Part shown: positions 35,209-43,993 of the stretch, in pieces | Position numbering within the stretch: position 1 is the first letter of the stretch | Layout: each line of letters begins with the position of its first letter | Source of the DNA: Kribbella sindirgiensis | GTDB lineage: Bacteria; Actinomycetota; Actinomycetes; Propionibacteriales; Kribbellaceae | Assembly: GCF_004331435.1 (NCBI RefSeq) | Contig: NZ_SJKA01000022.1 | Location: 1-64,000 of the forward strand | Length of the DNA stretch: 64,000 nt | Direction of reading: 5' to 3' | Made by a program: the position numbers and the translations under genes | Notes under the pieces: generated by a model | What the model saw: the letters and a program-made list of their open reading frames with translations, nothing else | Databases searched by the model: none | Told to the model about the DNA's origin: nothing

Positions 35209-35904
35209 TTACCGTCCGCCGACGACCGCGTCCGAGGACTGCTTCTTGGGCTTGCCTTTCGCTGACGGCTTAGGGATCAGGGACGCCAGTTCGCTGCCGG
35301 AGTCGTTCAGCCGGACCAGGAACGGGCGGGTCGCGGTGTAGGTGATGATCGTCGTCGAGGCGGTGTCCACGACGATCCGCTGGAACGTGTCCAGGTGCTG
35401 ACCGAGAGCGTCCGCGACGATCGCCTTGATCACGTCGCCGTGCGACACCGCGACCCAGATCGCGTTCGGCCCGTGGCTGTCGGCGAGCGCCGCGTCGTAC
35501 GACCGGACGGCATCGACCGCGCGCTGCTGCATCCCCCGCATCGACTCGCCGCCCGGGAACGTGACGGCCGACGGGTGCTGCTGCACGACGGCCCACAGCG
35601 GGTCCTTCGCGAGCGTCGCGATCTTCTGTCCGGTCCAGTCGCCGTACCCGCACTCGGTCAGCCGGCGATCCGTTGCCGGACGCAACCCGGGCTGCTGCTT
35701 CGCGATCGCGGCGGCGGTCTGCTTGCAGCGCTCGAGCGGAGACGTGACGATCGCGGCCAGCGGCAGCTCGGCGAGCCGCTGCGCGACCGCGGCGGCCTGC
35801 TGTACGCCGGTGTCGTCCAGCTTCACCCCCGGCGTACGACCCGCGAGCGTGCCGGACGTGTTCGCGGAACTACGACCGTGGCGAACAAGGATCACGGTGG
35901 GCAT
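35209..35904 (-). CDS. Histidine phosphatase, MSMEG_4193 family
   Basis: A 231-aa protein of the phosphoglycerate-mutase-like histidine phosphatase superfamily. The catalytic motif is LVRHGRSSANTSG, with the phospho-acceptor His at about residue 9. The second His lies in AVSHGDVIKA. ATG at 35904. First gene of the phosphatase-DUF3090-SCO1664 unit, whose kinase-like last gene suggests opposing reactions. Substrate unknown. Confidence 0.88.
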   Translation of the reverse strand: MPTVILVRHGRSSANTSGTLAGRTPGVKLDDTGVQQAAAVAQRLAELPLAAIVTSPLERCKQTAAAIAKQQPGLRPATDRRLTECGYGDWTGQKIATLAKDPLWAVVQQHPSAVTFPGGESMRGMQQRAVDAVRSYDAALADSHGPNAIWVAVSHGDVIKAIVADALGQHLDTFQRIVVDTASTTIITYTATRPFLVRLNDSGSELASLIPKPSAKGKPKKQSSDAVVGGR

Positions 35905-35947
35905 GCAGTGCACGTTATCCCACCACCCCTAATGCCATGATGGGGAT

Positions 35948-36919
35948 GTGATCGTGGACTGCGGGGTGTACGCCCAGGGGGAACGGCGAGACCTGCCCAA
36001 GGATCCCGAGACCGTTGCCCACGCCATCGAGGACACCGCCGACAGCTTCGGGTGGATCGGTCTGCACGAGCCGTCGGACGCCGAGATGGAGCGCGTGCAG
36101 CAGCTGTTCGACCTGCACGATCTGGCGATCGAGGACGCGCTGCAGATCCACCAGCGGCCCAAGGTCGAGCGGTTCGGCGACACGCTCCTCGTCGTCCTGC
36201 GCACCCTCTGGTACGTCGACGAGGGCGACGCCGTCGAGACGGGCCAGGTGACGGCCTTCGTCGGCCCGCGGTACGTCGTGACCGTGCGGCACGGGGAAGG
36301 CGGCGAGCTCGCCACCACGCGGCACGAACTGGAGGAGCGGGCCTCGATGCTCGGCCACGGCCCGGCCGCCGTGCTGTGGGCGATCTGCGACGCGATCGTG
36401 GACCAGTACGAGAACGTCGCCGAACAGGTCGAGGTCGACGTCGACGAGATCGAGACGTCGGTGTTCTCGCCGGAGCGGACCAGCGACGCGGAGCGGATCT
36501 ACCGGCTGAAGCGCGAGGTGCTGGAGATGCGCCGCGCCATCGACCCGTTGCGGGAGCCGATGGAGCAGTTCGCGCACGGGGTGGCCGGGCTGGGCCAGAA
36601 GGCGAGCCCGTTCTTCCGCGACGTCGCCGACCACCTCAGCCGGGTCTCCGACCAGGCCGAGGCGATCGACACCCTGCTCACGTCCGCCCTGAACGCGCAC
36701 CTCGCCCGCGTCTCGGTCCAGCAGAACGACGACATGCGCAAGATCAGTGCCTGGGTCGCGATCGCCGCCGTCCCGACGATGCTGGCCGGGATCTACGGCA
36801 TGAACTTCGACAACATGCCCGAACTCCGCTGGCACTTCGGCTACTACGCCGTACTGCTCCTGATGGTGCTGGTCTGCTTCACCATGTACCGCTTCTTCCG
36901 CAAGGTCGGCTGGCTCTAG
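35948..36919 (+). CDS. corA: CorA-like magnesium/cobalt channel
   Basis: A 323-aa CorA-family divalent cation channel. A large cytosolic N-terminal domain with long helices is followed by two C-terminal transmembrane helices. The signature GMN is in IYGMNFDNMPEL at the end of the first helix. GTG start. The last four bases overlap the end of the converging uppP gene. Length is normal. Mg2+ is the usual substrate. Confidence 0.92.
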   Translation: MIVDCGVYAQGERRDLPKDPETVAHAIEDTADSFGWIGLHEPSDAEMERVQQLFDLHDLAIEDALQIHQRPKVERFGDTLLVVLRTLWYVDEGDAVETGQVTAFVGPRYVVTVRHGEGGELATTRHELEERASMLGHGPAAVLWAICDAIVDQYENVAEQVEVDVDEIETSVFSPERTSDAERIYRLKREVLEMRRAIDPLREPMEQFAHGVAGLGQKASPFFRDVADHLSRVSDQAEAIDTLLTSALNAHLARVSVQQNDDMRKISAWVAIAAVPTMLAGIYGMNFDNMPELRWHFGYYAVLLLMVLVCFTMYRFFRKVGWL

Positions 36920-37743
36920 GTCGCGGTGATCGTGCTGGTGGCCAGCAGGATGACCAGGACGAGGCCGAGCAGGACGCGGTAGAACGCGAAGATCTCGGTC
37001 GAGTGCTTGGCGACGAAACGCAGCAGCCAGGCGACGGACGCGTACGCGACCACGAAGCTGACGACCGTGCCGACGAGCAGCGGTACGGCGCCGACGTCGC
37101 CGGTGAGCGCATCCTTCAACTCGTAGATGCCCGCGCCGACCAGAGCAGGGATGCCCAGCAGGAAGGCGATCCGGGTCGCGGCGACCCGGTCGAGGCCGCA
37201 GAACAGGCCGGCCGAGATCGTCGCGCCGGACCGGGACACACCGGGAATCAGCGCGAGGCACTGCACGAGACCCATCACGACCGCGTCGATCAGGGTGATC
37301 CGGGTGAGCGGGCGCGACTTCGGGCCCAGCCGCTCGGCCGCGACCATCACCACCGACCATCCGATCAGCGCGCCGGCCACCCACCAGAGGCTGCGCAGCG
37401 GTCCCGAGATCAGGTCCCGGGCCAGGAAGCCGACGATCACGATCGGCATCGAGCCGACGATCACGTACCAGCCCATCCGGTGGTCGAACTCGCCGCGGTG
37501 CTCCGGCTTCGCGAGCCCGCGGACCCAGGCGATCGCGATCCGCTTGATGTCCTTCCAGAAGTACAGCACCACCGCCGCGATCGCCCCGATCTGGATCACC
37601 GCGGTGAACCCGGTGATCGACGGGTCGTCGATCTTCAGGCCGAGCATCTTCGACACGATCGTCAGGTGCCCGGTACTGGAGACCGGCAGGAATTCGGTCA
37701 GGCCCTCGACGATGCCGAGGATGATGGAGTCCCAGATCGTCAT
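36916..37743 (-). CDS. uppP: Undecaprenyl-diphosphatase UppP (BacA)
   Basis: A 275-aa integral membrane phosphatase that recycles undecaprenyl pyrophosphate to the monophosphate for cell-wall synthesis and confers basal bacitracin resistance. Family motifs are EGLTEFLPVSSTGHL (residues about 13-27) and PGVSRSGATI. About eight helices. ATG start overlaps the stop of the LLM oxidoreductase gene (ATGA), so it is translated from a common transcript. Confidence 0.94.
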   Translation of the reverse strand: MTIWDSIILGIVEGLTEFLPVSSTGHLTIVSKMLGLKIDDPSITGFTAVIQIGAIAAVVLYFWKDIKRIAIAWVRGLAKPEHRGEFDHRMGWYVIVGSMPIVIVGFLARDLISGPLRSLWWVAGALIGWSVVMVAAERLGPKSRPLTRITLIDAVVMGLVQCLALIPGVSRSGATISAGLFCGLDRVAATRIAFLLGIPALVGAGIYELKDALTGDVGAVPLLVGTVVSFVVAYASVAWLLRFVAKHSTEIFAFYRVLLGLVLVILLATSTITAT

Positions 37744-38804
37744 CAGTTGCCGACTCCGGACAGCTCCAAAGCCTCGGCGGCGGTGCGCAGGTCCGCGATC
37801 CGCTGCTCGACGGTCGCCGCGAACGGCGTCAGCGCGACGGTCGTCGCCCCGGCCTCGGCGTACGCCGTGAGCTTGTCCGCCATCCGGGCCTTGTCACCGA
37901 GCAGCGAGATCGAGTCCAGGAACCCGAACGGTACGGCGGCCATCGCCTCGCGGTGCTTCTTGTCCAGGTACAGGTCCTGGATCTCCTTGGCCTCCTCGGC
38001 GTACCCCATCCGGACCGCGAGCGCGTTGTAGAAGTTCTTCTCCCGGCTGCCCATGCCGCCGATGTACAGCGCGGCGTACCCACGGACCGGGTCGGCCGCC
38101 GCCTGGATGTCGTCGCCGGTCATCAGCGGGGTGGTGACCACGACGTCGAAACCGTCGAGGTCCTGCTGACGATTCTGACGGGCGGCACGGCCCGTCCTGA
38201 TGTGGTTCAACTGCTCTCCAAGGAAGCCTGGGTCGTTGAGGATCCCGAGCCAGCCGTCGGCGATCTCACCGGCCAGCTCGAGGTTCTTCGGGCCGACCGC
38301 GGCCAGGTACACCGGCACGTGGTCGCGGATCGGCCGCACGGTCAGTTTCAGCGCCTTGCCCGGTCCGTCGGGCAGCGGGAGGGTGAAGTACTTGCCCTCG
38401 TACGCCACCGTCTCGCGCCGCAGGGCCGCGTTCACGATGTCAACGTACTCACGGGTCCTGAGCAGAGGCTGAGAAAACCGCACCCCGTGCCAGCCCTCCG
38501 AGACCTGCGGCCCGGACACGCCGAGACCGAGCCGGAACCGGCCGTTCGACAGCCGGTCCAGGGTGGCGGCCGTCATCGCGGTCATCGCCGGCGTCCGGGC
38601 CGGGATCTGGAAGACCGCGGCGCCGACGTCGATCGTGGTGGTCTGCGCGGCGATCCAGCTGAGCAGCGTCGCGGCGTCCGAGCCGTACGCCTCCGCGGCC
38701 CAGGTGACCGAGAATCCGAGTGCCTCGGCCTCCTTCACCAGCCTCAGGTGGTCGAGATGGTCGTCGCCGCCGTAGACGAAGCCGATGTTGAGTCCGAGTC
38801 GCAT
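37743..38804 (-). CDS. LLM-class F420-dependent oxidoreductase
   Basis: A 353-aa luciferase-like (TIM-barrel) flavin/F420 oxidoreductase. It begins MRLGLNIGFVYGGDDHLDHLRLVKEAEALGF and contains GSDAATLLSWIAAQT and NGRFRLGLGVSGPQVSEGWHG-type blocks, which place it with actinobacterial F420-dependent LLM enzymes. The ATG at 38804 is chosen; the open frame upstream is non-coding. Its stop is coupled to the uppP start. Substrate unknown. Confidence 0.88.
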   Translation of the reverse strand: MRLGLNIGFVYGGDDHLDHLRLVKEAEALGFSVTWAAEAYGSDAATLLSWIAAQTTTIDVGAAVFQIPARTPAMTAMTAATLDRLSNGRFRLGLGVSGPQVSEGWHGVRFSQPLLRTREYVDIVNAALRRETVAYEGKYFTLPLPDGPGKALKLTVRPIRDHVPVYLAAVGPKNLELAGEIADGWLGILNDPGFLGEQLNHIRTGRAARQNRQQDLDGFDVVVTTPLMTGDDIQAAADPVRGYAALYIGGMGSREKNFYNALAVRMGYAEEAKEIQDLYLDKKHREAMAAVPFGFLDSISLLGDKARMADKLTAYAEAGATTVALTPFAATVEQRIADLRTAAEALELSGVGN

Positions 38805-38855
38805 GACTGGCGAGCCTAGCGAGCCGTTGTCGGTGGGCCGCAATAGGCTCGGTGC

Positions 38856-39797
38856 ATGCAGCAGCGCTATCTCGGTCACAGTGGACTGGCGGTGAGCCGA
38901 CTCGGGCTGGGCACGATGTCGTGGGGGCGGGACACCGACGAGCACGAGGCCCGCGAGCAGCTCGCCGCGTTCGTGTCCGCCGGCGGCACGCTCATCGACA
39001 CCGCCGCGGCGTACGGCGACGGTGACAGCGAGCAGCTGATCGGGTCGCTGATCGGCGACGTGGTGGACCGTGACGACCTGGTGATCGCGACCAAGGCCGG
39101 GTTCAGCGTCCGCCGCGGCGAACGGATCACCGACACATCCCGCGGCGCGCTGCTCCGCGATCTCGAGGGCTCGCTGCGCCGGATGAACGTCGACCACATC
39201 GACCTCTGGCAGCTGCACACCTGGTCCGACGACGTGCCGCTGGAGGAGACGCTGTCCGCGCTCGACCACGCCGTCAGCTCCGGCAAGGTGCGGTACGTCG
39301 GCGTCTCGAACTACGCCGGCTGGAAGGCGGCCCGCGCGGTCACCTGGCAGCAGGCGTGGCCGGGCCGCGCGGTCCCGGTCGCCAACCAGGTCGAGTACTC
39401 ACTGCTCGCCCGGGACGCCGAGCTGGACGCGCTGCGGGCGGCCGCCGGCCTCGGGATCGGGGTCCTGGCGTGGTCCCCGCTGGGCCGTGGCGTGCTGACC
39501 GGGAAGTACCGCACAGGGATCCCGGCGGACTCCCGCGCGGCGTCTCAGCATCTGTCGAGATTCGTCGACCCCTACCTCGACGCGCGGGCTTCGGGCATCG
39601 TGGAAGCGGTCGCACGAGCCGCCGACGGGCTCGGCTGGACCCCGCTCGAGGTCGCGCTGACCTGGGTGCGGGACCGGCCGGGAGTGTCGGCGGCCATCGT
39701 CGGGGCCAGGACGGCACTGCAACTGAAGTCGGTACTGGGTGTGGAGGAGCTCACATTGCCGCCCGCCATCGCGGCGGCACTGGAGGATGTTTCCTGA
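38856..39797 (+). CDS. Aldo/keto reductase
   Basis: A 313-aa NADPH-dependent aldo/keto reductase of the YajO/Tas-like group. Features include LIDTAAAYGDGDSEQLIG (catalytic Asp and Tyr), a catalytic Lys in VIATKAGFSV, and His in LWQLHTWSDDVP. The cofactor site is near the C-terminus (AAIVGARTALQLKS). A TAGGCT -10-like box six bases before the ATG suggests a leaderless transcript. Divergent from the LLM gene; DUF5703 follows. Confidence 0.9.
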   Translation: MQQRYLGHSGLAVSRLGLGTMSWGRDTDEHEAREQLAAFVSAGGTLIDTAAAYGDGDSEQLIGSLIGDVVDRDDLVIATKAGFSVRRGERITDTSRGALLRDLEGSLRRMNVDHIDLWQLHTWSDDVPLEETLSALDHAVSSGKVRYVGVSNYAGWKAARAVTWQQAWPGRAVPVANQVEYSLLARDAELDALRAAAGLGIGVLAWSPLGRGVLTGKYRTGIPADSRAASQHLSRFVDPYLDARASGIVEAVARAADGLGWTPLEVALTWVRDRPGVSAAIVGARTALQLKSVLGVEELTLPPAIAAALEDVS

Positions 39798-39824
39798 GGG
39801 TTGTAGCTGTAGTTGGAGGTGTGG

Positions 39825-40010
39825 ATGGCCGAGTACGAACTGCAGCAGTTCGAGGTGTCCAGGACGGAGTCCCGCGGTGCGGTGCGCAAACTGCTCACCG
39901 AACACGCGGAGTACGGCGGGTGGGAACTGGCCCGTCTGCGTCGCTATCCCGACGGATCCCGCCGCGTGTGGTTGCGGCGCCGCATCATCCGCGTGATGCG
40001 GACCCTCTGA
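39825..40010 (+). CDS. DUF5703 small basic protein
   Basis: A 61-aa basic protein (MAEYELQQFEV...WELARLRRYPDGSRRVWLRRRIIR) matching the actinobacterial DUF5703 family as I recall it. ATG at 39825 with GGAGGT upstream. The high Arg content at the C-terminus suggests nucleic-acid or membrane-surface binding. Function unknown. Confidence 0.75.
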   Translation: MAEYELQQFEVSRTESRGAVRKLLTEHAEYGGWELARLRRYPDGSRRVWLRRRIIRVMRTL

Positions 40011-40028
40011 TCCTGGCCTGACATCAGC

Positions 40029-40047
40029 GGCCCAGAAGTTCTGGGCC
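40029..40047. terminator. Perfect 19-bp palindrome after DUF5703 gene
   Basis: GGCCCAGAA-G-TTCTGGGCC has 9-bp arms. It lies 18 bp past the DUF5703 stop and 40 bp before the MarR gene, followed by a CT-rich stretch. It could be the DUF5703 terminator or a regulator site. Confidence 0.45.
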
Positions 40048-40061
40048 TCTCTCCCGGCGCA

Positions 40062-40082
40062 ATATCTCTGCAACAGAGGTAT
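40062..40082. promoter_or_regulatory. Candidate MarR operator
   Basis: ATATCTCTG-CAA-CAGAGGTAT is a near-perfect palindrome (8 of 9 pairs) ending 5 bp before the MarR-family start codon. Size, symmetry and position fit autorepression by the MarR protein. Confidence 0.55.
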
Positions 40083-40086
40083 TCTG

Positions 40087-40554
40087 ATGGCTGTGACCGA
40101 GGTTCTCGCCGAGGAGCTGCTGGCGGCCATCGGACTGGTGCGGCGGCACCTGCGCCGATCCGTCGGGCGGCCGTTCCCGCTCTCCGCCCTTACCGACTCC
40201 CAGGCCGAGCTGGTCCGGACGGTCCGCCGCAACCCGGGCATCTCGGTCGCCGAGGCCGCGGCTGAGCTCGGCCTGGTCGCGAACACCGTGTCGACCCTCG
40301 TCGGCCAGCTCACCGAGCGCGGTCTGCTCCAGCGCACTCCCGACGCGTCCGATCGCCGGGTCGCCCGGCTGACCCTCACGGAGCCGGCCCGCGAACAGGT
40401 CGAGGCCTGGCGCGATCGCCGTACGGCCCTGGTCACCCGGGCGCTCGACGACCTGACGGCGGACGACCGTGCGGCGCTGCGAGCGGCGCTGCCCGTTCTC
40501 GCCGGCCTGACCGAACGCTTGCACCCCTTCGAGCAAGAACGGGAGCGCGTATGA
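40087..40554 (+). CDS. MarR-family transcriptional regulator
   Basis: A 155-aa winged-helix regulator. The recognition region is GISVAEAAAELGLVANTVSTLVGQLTERGLLQRTPDASDRRVARL, with the basic wing DRR that contacts DNA. ATG start. The stop overlaps the ABC ATPase start (ATGA), so it likely regulates the exporter it is co-transcribed with, through the palindrome just upstream. Confidence 0.9.
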   Translation: MAVTEVLAEELLAAIGLVRRHLRRSVGRPFPLSALTDSQAELVRTVRRNPGISVAEAAAELGLVANTVSTLVGQLTERGLLQRTPDASDRRVARLTLTEPAREQVEAWRDRRTALVTRALDDLTADDRAALRAALPVLAGLTERLHPFEQERERV

Positions 40555-41360
40555 CTGTGGAACCTGCGGTGGAGGTCACGGGGCTGAGTCACCGGTTCGG
40601 CGATCATCTCGCCGTCGACGATCTCGACCTGACCGTGTCCCCCGGCGAGTGCTTCGGTCTCCTCGGCCCCAATGGCGCCGGCAAGACGACGACGCTGCGC
40701 GTGCTGAACACGCTCTACCCACCCCAGTCCGGCTCGGTCCGCGTCTTCGGCCTCGACGTCCGCACCGCGGCGATGTCGGTACGGCGCCTGCTCGGGTACG
40801 TCCCGCAACAGCTGTCCATCGAGGGAGCGCTCTCGGGACGAGAGAACGTGTCCTGGTTCGCGCGGCTCTTCGACGTACCGCGCCGCGAACGGGCCGCGCG
40901 AGTCGCCGAGGTACTGGAGATCGTCGACCTCACCGACGCCGCCGACCGGCTCGCGTCGACGTACTCCGGCGGCATGGTACGGCGGCTCGAACTCGCGCAG
41001 GCACTGGTCAACCGGCCCGCGCTACTCGTACTCGACGAGCCGACCGTCGGCCTCGACCCGGTGGCGCGGGACTCGGTGTGGGCGCGGGTGCAGGACATGC
41101 AGGAGCGGTACGGGATGACCGTGCTGCTGACCACGCACTACATGGAAGAGGCCGACCTGCTCTGCGACCGGGTGGCGCTGATGCACCTGGGCCGGCTGCG
41201 CGCGATCGGTACGCCGAACTCGTTGAAGGCCGAGCTCGCGCCCGACGCGAGCCTCGAGGACGTGTTCCGGCACCACACGGGCGAGAGCCTCGAAGGTCAG
41301 GCGAAGGGAGGCCTGCGCGATGTCCGTGGCACCCGCCGCACCGCCCAGCGCATGGGTTGA
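40551..41360 (+). CDS. ABC exporter ATPase, DrrA-like
   Basis: A 269-aa ATPase of the drug-exporter type. Walker A GPNGAGKTTT, signature YSGGMVRRLELAQ, Walker B LLVLDEPTVGLDP and TTHYMEEAD. The family is DrrA/NatA-like. The C-terminus extends 41 nt into the permease gene in another frame. With the MarR regulator and permease it forms a three-gene efflux operon, perhaps for an antibiotic or lipid. Confidence 0.9.
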   Translation: MTVEPAVEVTGLSHRFGDHLAVDDLDLTVSPGECFGLLGPNGAGKTTTLRVLNTLYPPQSGSVRVFGLDVRTAAMSVRRLLGYVPQQLSIEGALSGRENVSWFARLFDVPRRERAARVAEVLEIVDLTDAADRLASTYSGGMVRRLELAQALVNRPALLVLDEPTVGLDPVARDSVWARVQDMQERYGMTVLLTTHYMEEADLLCDRVALMHLGRLRAIGTPNSLKAELAPDASLEDVFRHHTGESLEGQAKGGLRDVRGTRRTAQRMG

Positions 41361-42138
41361 TTCGCGACCGCGCGCCGTACTGCGGCTGTTCTCCCGGATC
41401 GGGACGTTCTGCCTCATCGAGCTCCAGAAGCTCCGGCACGACCGGACCGAGCTGATCACGCGGGCGATCCAGCCGGTGCTCTGGCTGGTGATCTTCGGCC
41501 AGACGTTCAGCCGGATCCGGGCGATCCCGACCGGCGACGTACCGTACCTCGACTATCTCGCGCCTGGGATCATCGCGCAGTCGGCGCTGTTCGTGGCGAT
41601 CTTCTACGGCATCCAGATCATCTGGGAACGTGATGCCGGGATCCTCACGAAGCTGCTGGTGACGCCGTCCCCGCGTTCCGCTCTGGTCGCCGGGAAGGCG
41701 TTCGCGGCCGGCGTCCGGACGATCTCCCAGGCGATCGTCGTACTCATCGTCGCGGCGCTGCTCGGCGTCAGCCTCACGTGGAATCCGCTCAAGCTGCTCG
41801 CCGTACTCGCGGTCGTCGTCCTCGGAGCCGCCTTCTTCTCCTGCCTCTCGATGACCATCGCCGGCCTGGTCCTCCGCCGCGACCGCCTGATGGGCATCGG
41901 CCAAGCGATCACTATGCCGCTCTTCTTCGCGTCGAACGCCCTCTACCCAGTCGACATCATGCCCACCTGGCTCCGAGCCCTCTCCCACGCCAATCCCCTC
42001 ACCTACGAGGTCAGCGCCCTCCGAGGCCTCCTCATCGGCCACCCCACCAACTACCTACTCGACTTCACGGTCCTCATCGTCGCCGCCATCGCCGGCATCT
42101 GCGCAGCCGCCGCCCTAATGGGCCGCCTCGCCCGCTAG
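41320..42138 (+). CDS. ABC-2 type exporter permease, DrrB-like
   Basis: A 272-aa permease with six hydrophobic helices. The ABC-2 signature region includes the YLDYLAPGIIAQSALFVAIFYG segment. FFASNALYPVDIMPTWLRALSHANPLTYEVSALRGLL is the classic DrrB C-terminal region. The start at 41320 lies inside the end of the ATPase gene (41-nt overlap). Partner of the ATPase. Confidence 0.9.
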   Translation: MSVAPAAPPSAWVDSRPRAVLRLFSRIGTFCLIELQKLRHDRTELITRAIQPVLWLVIFGQTFSRIRAIPTGDVPYLDYLAPGIIAQSALFVAIFYGIQIIWERDAGILTKLLVTPSPRSALVAGKAFAAGVRTISQAIVVLIVAALLGVSLTWNPLKLLAVLAVVVLGAAFFSCLSMTIAGLVLRRDRLMGIGQAITMPLFFASNALYPVDIMPTWLRALSHANPLTYEVSALRGLLIGHPTNYLLDFTVLIVAAIAGICAAAALMGRLAR

Positions 42139-42188
42139 ACCGCCCCAGCCGACCCCAGAGCCGCGAGCACTTACTTCGCCCCCCCGCC

Positions 42189-42358
42189 GGCTCCAACAAA
42201 CGCAGGTGCACGACGCGGGCTCCAACGGGCCCAGGCAGAAGAGGCGCGCTCCGGCCAGCGCGGGTACATGAGACTGGCTCCGGCGGGCGCGTGCGGCTAA
42301 CGCACTTGGTGCAGCGGTGGCACGCTGCCGGCTCCAGCGGGCGTACGCCTGCTAGACG
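42189..42358. repeat. Degenerate 29-bp tandem repeat
   Basis: A GGCTCC-led unit starts at 42189, 42218, 42247 (as CGCTCC) and 42276, exactly 29 bp apart. A decayed 25-bp unit follows at 42305 and another good unit at 42330-42358. Units share GGCTCC(A/G)(A/G)CGGGCGC-like cores and diverge in their second half. The array fills the gap between two convergent genes and its last unit runs over the stop of the HNH gene. It lacks the conserved-repeat/unique-spacer alternation of CRISPR. Confidence 0.7.
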
Positions 42359-43986
42359 ACGAGTGGCGTGGTGCGGGCTTCAGGATCTTCGGAAGCTCCC
42401 CAGACGGCGAACCGGGCCGCTTCCTCGAGCGCGCGCGTGTCAGCGCGCCACCGCGAGGCCGCATCCGCTGAAGCCACCGCATCATCGGCACCCGGTGGTG
42501 GCAGCGCGTCAACCCCGTCCGGTGGAGGCCGGACGTCCGCACCCGGTGGAGGCCCGGGATCCGCGTCCGGACGGGGCGGTGCCTCGTTCGGTGGCGGGCA
42601 CCCGGGTGGTGTGGCAGGCGACATCGGCGCGGGGGTTGGTGGGCTGGGGGGTAGAGGGCTCGTGGCTGGGGTTGCCTGAGCGGTGTTGAGGGGTGGTGGG
42701 TCGGCCCATGTGGGGCGGGAGACGTGGACCTTGCCGTTTGTGATGGTGATGGTCCAGTGGCCGTCGTGCAGGGCGCGGTGGTGGCGGCGGCAGAGCAGGG
42801 CGAGGTTGTGGATCGCTGTGGCGCCGCCGTCGATCCAGGACTGGAGGTGGTGCGCGTCGCACATGACCGGTGGAGCTCCGCAGACGACGCAGCCCTTGTC
42901 GCGGGCGTTCAGAGCACGGCGCATCGCGCGGGTGACCAGTCGCACGGATCGGCCGACGTCCAAGGGCGCCGAGTTCGATCCGAGCACCAGCGGGATGACC
43001 TTCGCGTCACAGGCGAGCCGCCGGATCGCGGCCGCTGACAGCGCGTCGCCATACACCAGGTCACCGGTCACGCGAGCAGACACCAAGTCATCGGTCGCGT
43101 CCGCGGTGGCGCGCTTCAGGTCTTCCAGGTCGATGGTGACGGTGATGTTCGCCTTCGCCCCGAACCCAGGCACCCATCCCCCCGCAGCCTCAACCACAGG
43201 ATCACCAGCCGCGGACTCACGCTCCACAGACTCACCGGACCGTGCCGAGGAGGTGAAGCCCGCGTCGGTGGCGGCGGCTGCGATGGTCAGTGCGGTGGTG
43301 AGTGCGTCGGCCTGGCGCTTGTCGCGCGGGCGGGGGTCTAGTTCACCGTCCACTGTCTTGTGGGGACGGGCACCCTCGAACGTCAGGGAACGCAGGAGTT
43401 CCGCGTTCTCGTTGGCCAGATAGCCGATGAACTTCACGCCGTTCTCAGCGTTCATCAGGGTCAACGACTCGCGTTCATAGGCCTGCTTCTCGTCCGGCTC
43501 GGGGCCGTCGGCGTCCAGCAGGTCACTGATCTCCTTCGCCGCTTTGCGCAAGTCAGCCGGCGGCAAGTGATCCGCCAAGGACACCAACTGCTCCTCGGCC
43601 ACATCGAGATCCTCCACCGGGACCCGGGCCCGAACCCGCTCCAGCGCGGCCACGATCGCCGCAGCCTGCGCCACTCGCAGCACCCGGACCTCACCGGCGG
43701 AGGCCCCACCCACCAGACCATCCGACACCGCGCCGTACTTCGGCAGCGCTCGAGCCAGCCGCACCTCGCGCGATACGTCCGCACGATCGCGACGGTGGCG
43801 CACCGCCAGCAACTCGACCGCGTCGCGGGCACCGAGCTCCTGGGCATAACCGGTCTCGTCAATGCGCCCGACGACGTGCAGACGACGGGTCTCCAGCTGG
43901 GCGATCTCAGCGTCCAGTACGTCGAGCTCGGACAGCAACTCGCCGCCGCTCATCGACCACACCGGACGCTCACCCAGAAGTTCCAT
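42352..43986 (-). CDS. DUF222/HNH endonuclease-like protein (13E12 type)
   Basis: A 544-aa protein of the actinobacterial DUF222 plus HNH family. The N-terminal helical DUF222 domain covers about 1-330. The C-terminal HNH nuclease is CVVCGAPPVMCDAHHLQSW...NLALLCRRHHRALHDGHW, with zinc Cys pairs and the catalytic His-His. A long Pro-rich, low-complexity tail (about 440-520, PPPGAD-like repeats) follows. The ATG at 43986 fits a leaderless promoter (TACAGT 7 nt upstream). These genes are often multicopy in actinobacteria; the biological role is unclear. Confidence 0.87.
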   Translation of the reverse strand: MELLGERPVWSMSGGELLSELDVLDAEIAQLETRRLHVVGRIDETGYAQELGARDAVELLAVRHRRDRADVSREVRLARALPKYGAVSDGLVGGASAGEVRVLRVAQAAAIVAALERVRARVPVEDLDVAEEQLVSLADHLPPADLRKAAKEISDLLDADGPEPDEKQAYERESLTLMNAENGVKFIGYLANENAELLRSLTFEGARPHKTVDGELDPRPRDKRQADALTTALTIAAAATDAGFTSSARSGESVERESAAGDPVVEAAGGWVPGFGAKANITVTIDLEDLKRATADATDDLVSARVTGDLVYGDALSAAAIRRLACDAKVIPLVLGSNSAPLDVGRSVRLVTRAMRRALNARDKGCVVCGAPPVMCDAHHLQSWIDGGATAIHNLALLCRRHHRALHDGHWTITITNGKVHVSRPTWADPPPLNTAQATPATSPLPPSPPTPAPMSPATPPGCPPPNEAPPRPDADPGPPPGADVRPPPDGVDALPPPGADDAVASADAASRWRADTRALEEAARFAVWGASEDPEARTTPLVV

Positions 43987-43993
43987 ACCCACA

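Noticed and set aside
36052-38031. Long plus-strand frame of about 660 codons across corA, uppP and the LLM gene
   Set aside because: It is a frame shadow of three well-supported genes; composition is Arg/Asp/Gly-rich with no domain.
38805-39269. Longer N-terminus for the LLM oxidoreductase
   Set aside because: The extension overlaps the divergent aldo/keto reductase gene and is not protein-like; the family N-terminus begins at ATG 38804.
42189-42358. Possible CRISPR array because of the regular 29-bp period
   Set aside because: Units are contiguous with no alternating unique spacers and the repeats are degenerate; there are no cas genes. It is a tandem repeat.
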